From UBA2730 sp022793235 (lineage in GTDB: Bacteria; Bacillota_I; Bacilli_A; RF39; UBA660): 11,527 nucleotides of DNA. Under the pieces are notes generated by a model, which searched no databases, had not been told where the DNA came from, and saw only the letters and a list, made by a program, of their open reading frames with translations. A program made the position numbers and the translations under genes. This document shows positions 1 to 6,851 of the stretch, piece by piece (position 1 is the first letter of the stretch; every line of letters begins with the position of its first letter). The stretch lies in NCBI GenBank assembly GCA_949745755.1, contig CATJZL010000025.1, positions 1-11,527 of the forward strand, read 5' to 3'.

Positions 1-326
1 AGAGGAATAGGAGACTCCTCAGATATAGTAAAAAAAGAAACATATGATTTTAAAGACCGCGGAGAAAGAAATATGACTTTAAGACCAGAAGGAACTGCAA
101 ATGCAAGATTAATAACTTATCAAGAAGTCATTTTATTGGGATGCACCTCTTCTACAAATTCGTGTCCAGAATGGATATATACAATAGGACAAAATGATTG
201 GACGATGTCTGCTGCATATGTAAATAATAATTGTGCTTTATTTATGGAAATGAGGAAAGAATAGAATATAGTAGTAGTGTAAAACAACAATATGGAGCGC
301 ATGCAGTTATAGAAATAGATAAATAA
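1..326 (+). pseudogene. Chimeric remnant: histidyl-tRNA synthetase fragment fused to surface-protein tail, frameshifted
   Basis: Frame 1 is open from the first base to the TAG at 262-264. Residues 1-33 are unmistakable HisRS: RGIGDSSDIVKKE, then DFKDRGERNMTLRPEGTA, which is class II motif 2 with its ATP-binding Arg. After GTA (about 94-108) the protein stops resembling HisRS. It continues as NARLITYQE, LGCTSSTNSCPEWIY and NDWTMSAAY, a pattern I recognise from the C-terminal module of repetitive Firmicutes proteins (often labelled DUF6273; name from memory). From about 237-245 the rest of that module continues in frame 3 as YGNEERIEYSSSVKQQYG and then AHAVIEIDK, to the TAA at 324-326. This matches the usual YGVRPVIEI-type ending, so one indel lies near 237-245. 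HisRS motif 3 and the anticodon domain are absent, so this copy cannot be a working synthetase. The 5' part lies outside the window. Confidence 0.8.
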
Positions 327-430
327 TCTGACTTGTGGAGTATATCCAAAATTCTGCAGTTGATATTAAAAATAAATCAATTCACAATTCTTCCTATTAA
401 TATTAAGTATAGTTAATTCATTTGAATGGA

Positions 431-460
431 TTAGCTCTTTTTCTTTTTCTTCGATATAAT
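431..460 (+). promoter_or_regulatory. Candidate promoter of the glycan operon
   Basis: The -10 is a consensus TATAAT at 455-460, and the -35 is poor (TTAGCT at 431-436). Transcription would start near 466-468, leaving a leader of about 215 nt before the start at 682. Supported by the hexamer and by its position ahead of a long same-strand gene run; not by any conserved -35. Confidence 0.35.
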
Positions 461-466
461 GAAAGA

Positions 467-520
467 GTAGTATAGTGTTACTTAAAACTTTATCCAGTAA
501 AGTAAAATTTTTGATACTAC
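467..520 (+). promoter_or_regulatory. Predicted stem-loop at the 5' end of the operon leader
   Basis: GTAGTAT (467-473) is perfectly complementary to ATACTAC (514-520). Nested inside is ACTTTA (487-492), loop TCCAG, TAAAGT (498-503). AAAGAG (462-467) could also pair with CTCTTT (532-537). The CTAC at 517-520 has a competing partner, GTAG at 524-527, so two mutually exclusive folds are possible. No known riboswitch class is recognised. The pairing was found by eye, with no covariation support. Confidence 0.35.
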
Positions 521-681
521 ATGGTAGAAGCCTCTTTTATTAATATGGTTTAACTTTAATATAATTTAATGTAAGTAAGTTTTATTCTTTGTTGGATTTT
601 GTTAGATGCATTATAGGTATTAATTATTTTATCCTCTTTTTTTTGTTTCTCTTTTGTTATATAATACACTTAGGTGATGTT

Positions 682-1818
682 ATGAAGATATCTATTTTGG
701 CACTTCATCTAAATTATGGTGGAGTGGAACGTTGTATTGCAACACTTGCTAATATACTTTCTGAAAAATATGAGGTAGAGATTGCCTGTAGTTATAAGTT
801 AAATTTAGAGCCTGCTTTTAAGATCAATTCTTGTGTTCAAATTAAGTATTTAACGGATGTGGTACCGAATGAAAATGAATTTAGAGGTTTTATGAAGCGT
901 CATCGTTATCTTAAAGCTTTTCGTGAGGGAATAAAATCTGTTCATATATTAAAACTTAGAAAAAGTACAATGGTTAATTATATTAAAAAATGCGATAGTG
1001 ATGTCATTATTGCAACACGAGATATTTTTGATGAATGGTTAGGTCAGTATGGTAGAGATGGTGTTTTGAAGATTGGTTGGGAACATAATCATTATCATGA
1101 TAGTATGAAATATGCGGATAAGATAAAATTTTCTTGTACTAATTTAGATTATCTTGTTTTGGTTTCTAAGTCTTTGGAGGCTTTTTATAGAGGTAAAATG
1201 CGTGGTACTGGTTGTAAGTGTATATATATTCCTAATGTTATTGATAATATGCCTAAGGAGAATGAAATGTCAGCTTTAGATGAGAAAAGATTGATTTCTG
1301 TAGGAAGACTTTCTCCTGAAAAAGGTTTTTTAGATTTACTTAAAATTTTTAACATTATTTCTCATGATTATCCAGATTGGCATCTTGATATTATTGGGGA
1401 TGGTCCTAGTAGAGCTTCTCTTGAAAAATATATTAAGCATAATAAATTAGAAGAAAAAGTTACCTTGCATGGCTTTCAGGATAGAAATTATATTTTTAAT
1501 ATGATGCAAACATCTTCTATTTATTTAATGACTTCCTATACAGAATCTTTTGGTATTGTATTACTTGAAGCGATGAGTTGTGGACTACCTTGTATTAGTT
1601 TTTCCTCTGCAGAAGGAGCAAATGAACTTATTCATAGTGGAAGCAATGGATATTTAATTAAGAATAGAAATTTCGCTGCCTATATTAAAAAATGTGAAGA
1701 TTTGATCAATGATAAGGAAAGTCGAAAAAAGATTGGCTTAGAAGGTAGAAGAACTGTATCTCGATTCACTAGTGATATGATTCGTAAAGAATGGTTTTCT
1801 ATACTAGAAAAGAAGTGA
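682..1818 (+). CDS. GT4-family glycosyltransferase
   Basis: A 378-residue retaining GT-B glycosyltransferase that would add a sugar from an activated nucleotide donor to a growing cell-surface glycan on the cytoplasmic face of the membrane. The N-terminal domain opens MKISILALHLNYGGVER, the usual start with the GGVE acceptor-side loop. The C-terminal GT4 domain (about 202-375) shows SVGRLSPEKGF at 206-216, a donor-binding IIGDGP at 237-242, and the E-x7-E signature E288..E296 in ESFGIVLLEAMSCGLP. I chose ATG 682 because AGGTGA at 672-677 sits 4 nt ahead of it and the protein begins like its family; a TTG at 589 would prepend 31 hydrophobic residues without a binding site. Four nt separate it from the next gene, so it likely heads the operon. 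Donor and acceptor sugars cannot be read from the sequence. Confidence 0.88.
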   Translation: MKISILALHLNYGGVERCIATLANILSEKYEVEIACSYKLNLEPAFKINSCVQIKYLTDVVPNENEFRGFMKRHRYLKAFREGIKSVHILKLRKSTMVNYIKKCDSDVIIATRDIFDEWLGQYGRDGVLKIGWEHNHYHDSMKYADKIKFSCTNLDYLVLVSKSLEAFYRGKMRGTGCKCIYIPNVIDNMPKENEMSALDEKRLISVGRLSPEKGFLDLLKIFNIISHDYPDWHLDIIGDGPSRASLEKYIKHNKLEEKVTLHGFQDRNYIFNMMQTSSIYLMTSYTESFGIVLLEAMSCGLPCISFSSAEGANELIHSGSNGYLIKNRNFAAYIKKCEDLINDKESRKKIGLEGRRTVSRFTSDMIRKEWFSILEKK

Positions 1819-1822
1819 TGAT

Positions 1823-2290
1823 ATGAGAGTTTTATTTATATCTTCTACAGGTGGTCATCTAACAGAAATGATGCAATTAAAAAAATTATTTAAAAAATAT
1901 GATTATTATATTGTGACTGAAAAAACAAAATCGACTCTTTATTTAAAGGATCAATATAAGAAGAGAGTAAGTTATTTAGTTTATGGTACAAAGGATCATT
2001 TCTTTACTTATATTTTTAAACTTTTTTATAATATTATGAAAAGTATTTATTTATATTTTAAAATTCATCCTGATTATATTATTACAACTGGTACCCATAC
2101 TGCAGGACCTATTTGCTATTTAGGAAAAATTTTTGGAAGTAAAATTATTTATATTGAAACGTTTGCTAATATGAGTACTAAAACCATTACTGGAAAATTT
2201 ATTTATCCTATTGCTGATTTATTTGTAGTACAGTGGGAAAGTATGCTTGCTTTGTATCCAGAGGCAAAGTATGGGGGGTGGATTTTTTAA
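1823..2290 (+). CDS. Alg14/PssD-like polysaccharide biosynthesis subunit
   Basis: A 155-residue protein of the Alg14-like family (PssD/EpsF/CpsF type), the acceptor-side half of a split GT-B glycosyltransferase whose catalytic half is the next gene. Family signs are the N-terminal glycine-rich loop ISSTGGHLTEM (6-16), a TTGTHTAGP segment (88-96) and IYIETFANMSTKT (109-121). By analogy with Alg13/Alg14 the complex transfers a sugar to a lipid-linked acceptor at the inner face of the membrane. Members often carry a membrane anchor; this one has no clear transmembrane helix, only an aromatic and basic stretch at about 60-80 that may lie on the membrane. The TAA at 2288-2290 shares one base with the next ATG (TAATG), which implies translational coupling and fits a 1:1 complex. 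Length is normal. Confidence 0.85.
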   Translation: MRVLFISSTGGHLTEMMQLKKLFKKYDYYIVTEKTKSTLYLKDQYKKRVSYLVYGTKDHFFTYIFKLFYNIMKSIYLYFKIHPDYIITTGTHTAGPICYLGKIFGSKIIYIETFANMSTKTITGKFIYPIADLFVVQWESMLALYPEAKYGGWIF

Positions 2291-2886
2291 TGATACTTGT
2301 TCTTCTTGGTACACAAGATAAAAGTTTTAAAAGACTTCTTGATGCTGTTGATAAAGAGATTGTTTCTGGAAATATTCAGGAGGATGTTATTGTACAGGCT
2401 GGATATACAAAATATATTTCTGAAAATATGAAAATTTTTGATTTAGTTAGTCAAAATGATCTGGATTCTCTTATGAAAAAGGCTCGCATTATTATTACTC
2501 ATGGAGGAGTAGGAAGCATTTTATCTGCTCTTTCTTATCAGAAACCTGTTATTGCAGCTGCCCGTCTATCACGGTATTTGGAACATACAAATGATCATCA
2601 AGTACAAATTATTAAAGAGTTTTCTAATAGAGGTTATATCTTATCTCTTATTAATTTTGATGAGTTAGGTCTTTTAATTAAAAAGTGTGCTACCTTTAAA
2701 GCAAAAAAATATACTTCCAATAATCAGAAATTTGTTAAAATGATTGATTCTTATATTCAAGAAAAGAGTCATATTAGCTGGTGGAATTCATATAAATATA
2801 TCTTATTTTGTGTTTTTCTTGTCCTACTTTTATTGCTAATTTTTTTTAAAATAGATATTCTTTTGTTTTTTTATATGGTACAATGA
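2290..2886 (+). CDS. Alg13/PssE-like glycosyltransferase subunit with C-terminal membrane helix
   Basis: A 198-residue protein of the GT28 C-terminal family (Alg13/PssE), the nucleotide-sugar-binding half of the split enzyme. It starts MILVLLGTQDKSFKRLL, as the family does, and has ITHGGVGSILSAL (69-81) and HTNDHQ (99-104), the donor-binding parts. Residues 168-187 are a strong transmembrane helix that I do not expect in this subunit; normally the Alg14 partner provides the anchor. ATG 2290 overlaps the preceding stop and is preceded by the G-rich GGGGGGTGG around 2273-2281. An upstream in-frame ATG at 2233 would add 19 residues lying entirely inside the Alg14-like gene, and is rejected. It ends in TGA at 2884-2886. 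The partner assignment is firm from adjacency and family; the anchoring role of the helix is inferred. Confidence 0.85.
   Translation: MILVLLGTQDKSFKRLLDAVDKEIVSGNIQEDVIVQAGYTKYISENMKIFDLVSQNDLDSLMKKARIIITHGGVGSILSALSYQKPVIAAARLSRYLEHTNDHQVQIIKEFSNRGYILSLINFDELGLLIKKCATFKAKKYTSNNQKFVKMIDSYIQEKSHISWWNSYKYILFCVFLVLLLLLIFFKIDILLFFYMVQ
2876..2884 (+). promoter_or_regulatory. Candidate extended -10 promoter inside the end of the Alg13-like gene
   Basis: TGGTACAAT is an extended -10 (TGn plus TACAAT at 2879-2884) in a T-rich stretch; no good -35 is seen. If used, it would transcribe the genes from 2910 on separately and would exclude the ATG at 2883. Confidence 0.3.
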
Positions 2887-2909
2887 AAAGGTATGGTGGT
2901 GTTGTAGTA

Positions 2910-3467
2910 ATGAAAAGTAGTAAAATTATTGTTATTGTAATAGTTGTTCTTGGTATTTTTTTAGGTCTTGTTTCTTTTTTTGTAAATAGTTTGAAGAAAG
3001 ATCAATTGGAGACTAAGAAAATCATGAATATGATTGTAAAAGAGTATGATCTTTTTGAAGATCAAGTATTAACTTTTAATGATGTTAGGGATCAGGTATA
3101 TAAAGTTGTATTTCAGGATACTTATTATGATTCTTTAAAAGATAGTTATGAGAAGTTTAATAATACTATGCAAGAGCTTGAAAAAAATGTAGATCAAGTG
3201 GTAGATCAATCTTTAAAATTAAAAAGTCATTGTGATACTTATTATTCTGATTCTTCTATAAATAATAAATGTTCTACTTTTAAACAGCTTTATGAAGAGG
3301 TTATGAATAGTTTTGTAAATGATGTGGAAAAATATAATGAGTTGCTTGATGATTATAATGATTATTTAAAAGAAAATGGTCATACTGATGAAGGTCTTTT
3401 GGAATATAAAACCGATAAAAAGTATATAGATTTTAATAAAGATAAAGAATATAGTGGTAGGGAGTAG
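2910..3467 (+). CDS. Membrane-anchored extracellular helical protein, unknown function
   Basis: I do not recognise a family. The 185-residue protein has an N-terminal membrane helix (about 6-25) after a short basic MKSSK, so most of it should lie outside the cell. The rest is acidic and strongly helical (about 28-155), with probable coiled coil at 75-105 and 122-155, and two cysteines (C108, C121) close enough for a disulfide. There is no lipobox. The start is uncertain: ATG 2883 overlaps the previous stop (ATGA) but has no binding site, while ATG 2910 has GGTGGTG (2895-2901) 8 nt ahead and puts the helix right at the N-terminus. It lies 4 nt before the phosphodiester glycosidase gene, so the two may work as an extracellular pair. 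A structural or accessory role in surface glycan assembly is inference from context only. Confidence 0.6.
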   Translation: MKSSKIIVIVIVVLGIFLGLVSFFVNSLKKDQLETKKIMNMIVKEYDLFEDQVLTFNDVRDQVYKVVFQDTYYDSLKDSYEKFNNTMQELEKNVDQVVDQSLKLKSHCDTYYSDSSINNKCSTFKQLYEEVMNSFVNDVEKYNELLDDYNDYLKENGHTDEGLLEYKTDKKYIDFNKDKEYSGRE

Positions 3468-3471
3468 TAAT

Positions 3472-4518
3472 ATGGTAAGGAAATTTAAGGTAAAAAAATG
3501 TAGTAAGAATAAAAAAATATTTTTGTGTATTGGAGGAAGTTTTTTAACTTTTGTTTTATCTTTTATTTTCTTGCTTTATGGTCCTTATGATGGATTTAGG
3601 AATTTTTGGATTACTACTAGTATGACAACTATGTCTCATCAATATCTTGCTAAATGGTTTTACAGTGATGAAGTGATTCAAAAGGTTTTAGCTATGAATG
3701 AGGTTATTGAATCAAAGGAAAATACAAATACAAATTTAGTTAAAATAAAAAAGTATGGTCGTAATATGAAAGTCTATAAAAACAAATATGAGGAACAGAT
3801 ACTAAAAAAGGATAAAGATAATGATTTATATAAGGTGATCGAAATTAATGGAACTGGCTATAAAGGTTATTTAGTTGCCATATATGATCCAAGTAAAGTA
3901 AGTCTTGCAACAAGTCGATATATTGGTACTCGTGGAGAGGCAATTACAACTGTTGCAAAAAATGAGGATGCCGTTATTGCTATTAATGCTGGGGGATTTT
4001 ATGATCCTGATTGGAATAGTAATGGTGGTGTTCCACATGGTGTTGTGATTTCTAATGGAAAGTTGATAGGAGATTATAGGAAAGCTAATGTAGGTGGGGG
4101 AATTGTTGGTTTTGATAAGGATAATAAATTAGTTCTTGGCCGATATAGTGCTCAAGAAGCTTTAAAGAAAGGTATTCGTGATTGTGTTGAGTTTGGCCCT
4201 TATTTAATCGTAAATGGTAAAAGTAGTTTTGTAAGAGGTAATGGTGGATGGGGTATTGCTCCTCGTACTGCGATTGGTCAAAGAAAAGATGGAATTGTAT
4301 TATTTCTAATTATTAATGGTAGAATACCTTCTAGTATTGGTGCGGATATGTCTGATCTTACTGAAGTGATGGAAAATTATGGTGCAGTGAATGCTGCGAA
4401 TATGGATGGTGGTAGTTCTACTGAACTTGTTATTCATAATGAAATTATTAATAAACCTGTTGCTGCTGGAAAAAATGGACTTAGAGATTTACCTACATTT
4501 TGGATTGTAAAGGAATAA
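3472..4518 (+). CDS. Membrane-anchored phosphodiester glycosidase (NAGPA family)
   Basis: A 348-residue protein with the NAGPA domain (phosphodiester glycosidase; uncovering-enzyme family), which hydrolyses the bond between a sugar and a phosphate diester. One membrane helix at about 16-37 follows a lysine-rich N-terminus, so the catalytic domain should face outward. The domain spans about 118-347, with AINAGGFYDP (170-179), PHGVVISNGK (188-197), FGPYLIVNGK (241-250), APRTAIG (263-269) and the signature NMDGGSST (310-317) all present. It should therefore be active. The start at 3472 is set by AGGGAG at 3459-3464, 7 nt upstream; an in-frame GTG at 3454 lacks a site. It sits 4 nt after the helical protein and 2 nt before the first kinase-like gene. 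Next to glycosyltransferase genes it probably trims a phosphodiester-linked sugar on a surface glycan or glycolipid (inference). Confidence 0.85.
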   Translation: MVRKFKVKKCSKNKKIFLCIGGSFLTFVLSFIFLLYGPYDGFRNFWITTSMTTMSHQYLAKWFYSDEVIQKVLAMNEVIESKENTNTNLVKIKKYGRNMKVYKNKYEEQILKKDKDNDLYKVIEINGTGYKGYLVAIYDPSKVSLATSRYIGTRGEAITTVAKNEDAVIAINAGGFYDPDWNSNGGVPHGVVISNGKLIGDYRKANVGGGIVGFDKDNKLVLGRYSAQEALKKGIRDCVEFGPYLIVNGKSSFVRGNGGWGIAPRTAIGQRKDGIVLFLIINGRIPSSIGADMSDLTEVMENYGAVNAANMDGGSSTELVIHNEIINKPVAAGKNGLRDLPTFWIVKE

Positions 4519-4520
4519 TT

Positions 4521-5609
4521 ATGGAAAATATTTTAGAATATTCTATTCAAACTGATAAATATATTCGTGTAGATTCTTTTATACAATTTATCCAATCCTC
4601 TGGTGTTTCTTATATTATCGATCATTATGAAAGAATTATGGGGTATGTTGGTCCTTTTGATTCTGCTTTTGAATATTTATATACAGAGTGTGATATTAAA
4701 TTTTTTTTGAAAGAAAAAATTTTTTATAATTTAAAAACTTGTGCTTATCAATCTAGGATGTTAGAGAAGGTACTTCATCTTTATGTTTATGATATGGATG
4801 AAAAAGAAAGAAATTCTTTTTTTGAAAAAAATACTTGTCAACTTTTAGAGATTGTTCCTATTTCTTCTTTATTTGTTCTTTTAGAGTATAAAAATATGAA
4901 TGTACTTTTTTATAATAAACTTGCTACGAAAATTAGAGAGAATAAGAGGCAATATCTTGAAAATATTTTTGTTCGATATTTTCCTTATATTAAAAAAAGT
5001 AGGTATTCTGATGTTATTTTTTCTAGTTTGATTTTATTGATTGATGAAATATTAGAATATGAAAAATTAGATTATATTGATATTGATATTTTGCAATCAG
5101 GGTCATTTTCTGGAGCTTTTCAGATTGGAAGTAAAGTATTTAAGTGCAGTAATAGGCGTGAAACCTATTCTATTCCTTATCATCCTAGAATTTTGCAACC
5201 ATTAATTAGAGTTGATTTAAGTACTTTGACTCCAGGAATTGAAAAAAGTGGATTTTTGTCTGTTACTGAATTTGTTGATACAAATACTCCTATTTCTTTA
5301 GAAGAATTGTATCAAGTTTATAAAGAATTTCGACATGATGGTTATATTTGGGGTGATGTAAAGAAAGAAAATGTTGGAATACTTATGCGAGCTAACACTA
5401 AATATTGGGATAGAGATTTAGGAGATCATCTAGGAATTGTAAAAGATGAAAGTGTTCCAGAGAAAATTTTAGATCAAGGTGAAATAGTTGTATTAGATGA
5501 TGATTATATCTATTATGAAAATGATCCTGATATTATTCTTATTGGTGAGTTGACCGATCAATTTGAAAATCGGTATCAAGAGGAAAGAAAAAATACAGTA
5601 CATCTGTAA
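4521..5609 (+). CDS. Protein with C-terminal kinase-like domain, paralogue 1
   Basis: A 362-residue soluble protein. Residues 1-180 are helical with no recognised domain. Residues 185-335 look like a divergent protein-kinase fold: GSFSGAF (194-200) as a glycine-rich loop, KVFK with K208 as the likely nucleotide-binding lysine, a catalytic-loop equivalent WGDVKKENVG (277-286) with D279, K281 and N284, and VVLDDDYIY (323-331), whose aspartates take the DFG position. I have seen similar hypothetical proteins in low-GC Firmicutes, but no function is established to my knowledge. It could phosphorylate a protein, sugar or small molecule. ATG 4521 follows AAGGA (4510-4514); an upstream TTG at 4500 lies inside the previous gene. 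The 2-nt gap after the glycosidase suggests co-transcription. About half of it is paralogous to the next gene, implying tandem duplication. Confidence 0.7.
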   Translation: MENILEYSIQTDKYIRVDSFIQFIQSSGVSYIIDHYERIMGYVGPFDSAFEYLYTECDIKFFLKEKIFYNLKTCAYQSRMLEKVLHLYVYDMDEKERNSFFEKNTCQLLEIVPISSLFVLLEYKNMNVLFYNKLATKIRENKRQYLENIFVRYFPYIKKSRYSDVIFSSLILLIDEILEYEKLDYIDIDILQSGSFSGAFQIGSKVFKCSNRRETYSIPYHPRILQPLIRVDLSTLTPGIEKSGFLSVTEFVDTNTPISLEELYQVYKEFRHDGYIWGDVKKENVGILMRANTKYWDRDLGDHLGIVKDESVPEKILDQGEIVVLDDDYIYYENDPDIILIGELTDQFENRYQEERKNTVHL

Positions 5610-5645
5610 TTTTATTGTTTTTGTGAAATTTTGGGAGAGTTTGTT

Positions 5646-6791
5646 ATGGATAATATTTTAGAAAGATTTGAGGAACAGCTTGATTGTGGAAAAATTACTT
5701 ATAAAACGTTTTCGTTGTTTTTAGAAAATTATAATGATGCTTATCTTTATATTAAGCAGAATTATGATTTAATCATTCATAATATTGTTTTATCTCAATT
5801 TTGTTTTGTCGTTGATATCATGTATGATAATGTGTATTTAAGAAGAACAGTAGAAGATCATTTTTTAACTACGATTCAGAGCTGTGGGAATTCTGCTAAT
5901 TTACAAGATGTACTTTCTATTTATTTAGATACGAAAAGTGACGCTCAAAAACGTGATTTTTTAAAGCCTTATTTTTCTTTTTTAGTGGAAACTTTAAGGA
6001 TAGATGAACTTATATTTTTACTCAAATATAAAGATTTAGACAAAAAATTTTATGAAGAGTTAAATGTTAAAATTATGGGTAATAAAGAAGAGTATATCAA
6101 AGGCATTTTATCCTTAAAAGAAGTTTGTGGTAGAAAGATTTATAAGGATATTGATTCTTTGGTAGATATTGTTGTTTCTTTAATAGAAGAGTTGTTTAAA
6201 GAAGAGGAAATAGTAAACGGTTATCATTTGAATTATGTAGATATTCATTTATATGGTGGAGAGTATAGTATAGTTTTTCAAATTGGGGATAAAATGTTAA
6301 ATATTGGTGATAGAGAAAGTTATGAAATTCCTAATCATAGAAGATTATTGCAATCACTTATTCGTGTTGATATTTCTTCGCTAGTATCAGAGGATATTCG
6401 AGTACCAAGATGTATTGATGTAAGTGAAAGAGTAGATATTGATAGTAAAATTAGTGAAGAAGAGTTATATACTGTTTATAAAGAGCTTCGTGATGATAAT
6501 ATTTTATGGACAGATGTGAAGGTGGATAATGTAGGACGCTTAATAAAACCTAATAAAAGATTTTTTTCTAAGAGTCTTGCTCATGTGAGTAGAGCTTTGG
6601 GATTTACTAGAGAATTAGATAATAATCTGGAAATACTAGATGTGGGAGAAGTTGTTGTTATGGATAAAGATTTTATTTATGATTTAAATTATTTTAATAT
6701 TCAAGATGTTGATTATTGGAGTGAACTTGCTACTTTTTTTGAGAAGAAATATCAATTAGAGAAAGAGAGTAATCAAGACAAAAAATTGTAG
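5646..6791 (+). CDS. Protein with C-terminal kinase-like domain, paralogue 2 (possible pseudokinase)
   Basis: A 381-residue paralogue of the gene before it, matching it best from YVDIHLYGGEYSIVFQIGDK (197-216) to the end. It keeps the catalytic-loop equivalent LWTDVKVDNVG (287-297: D290, K292, N295) and VVMDKDFIYD (337-346: D340, D342), plus the shared RESYEIPNHRRLLQSLIRVD (223-242). The lysine of the KVFK motif in paralogue 1 is replaced by asparagine (KMLN, N219), so it may bind nucleotide weakly or be a pseudokinase regulating its neighbour; this depends on a hand alignment. The helical N-terminal half (1-185) has diverged much more. ATG 5646 has GGGAGAG at 5633-5639, 6 nt upstream; the in-frame TTG at 5631 has none. 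It lies 36 nt after paralogue 1 and is followed by the trigger factor promoter, so it ends the operon. No terminator seen. Confidence 0.68.
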   Translation: MDNILERFEEQLDCGKITYKTFSLFLENYNDAYLYIKQNYDLIIHNIVLSQFCFVVDIMYDNVYLRRTVEDHFLTTIQSCGNSANLQDVLSIYLDTKSDAQKRDFLKPYFSFLVETLRIDELIFLLKYKDLDKKFYEELNVKIMGNKEEYIKGILSLKEVCGRKIYKDIDSLVDIVVSLIEELFKEEEIVNGYHLNYVDIHLYGGEYSIVFQIGDKMLNIGDRESYEIPNHRRLLQSLIRVDISSLVSEDIRVPRCIDVSERVDIDSKISEEELYTVYKELRDDNILWTDVKVDNVGRLIKPNKRFFSKSLAHVSRALGFTRELDNNLEILDVGEVVVMDKDFIYDLNYFNIQDVDYWSELATFFEKKYQLEKESNQDKKL

Positions 6792-6800
6792 ATAAATTAC

Positions 6801-6829
6801 TTGTATCTATAAGTTTTTTACGTTATAAT
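6801..6829 (+). promoter_or_regulatory. Promoter of the trigger factor gene
   Basis: TTGTAT (6801-6806), a 17-nt spacer, then consensus TATAAT (6824-6829). Transcription would begin about 6836, just ahead of the strong binding site GGAGGAG at 6840-6846. This is the best promoter in the window by hexamer match and spacing. Confidence 0.7.
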
Positions 6830-6851
6830 AAACCTTGTTGGAGGAGATATA

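Larger units (their letters stand above)
327..681. other. 355-nt gene-free region between the chimeric remnant and the glycan operon
   Basis: No convincing coding sequence on either strand. It holds a perfect TATAAT at 455-460 with only a weak -35 (TTAGCT, 431-436, 18-nt spacer), and a second TATAAT at 560-565 with no good -35. Downstream of the first lies a foldable stretch (467-520, listed separately). In-frame codons from a TTG at 589 would add 31 very hydrophobic residues to the glycosyltransferase, but that start has no ribosome binding site, so I treat 589-681 as leader. Confidence 0.6.

Noticed and set aside
120..302. Antisense open frame of 60 codons over the hisS/surface-protein chimera
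   Set aside because: Lies wholly over recognisable coding remnants on the + strand, with no binding site and no family resemblance.
589..681. Hydrophobic 31-residue N-terminal extension (TTG start) of the GT4 glycosyltransferase
   Set aside because: No ribosome binding site at 589, whereas ATG 682 has AGGTGA and gives the family's normal N-terminus; GT4 enzymes of this kind do not usually start with a membrane helix.
2233..2289. Upstream ATG adding 19 residues to the Alg13-like protein
   Set aside because: It lies inside the Alg14-like gene, and the family start MILVLLGTQD is at 2290 with a G-rich binding site.
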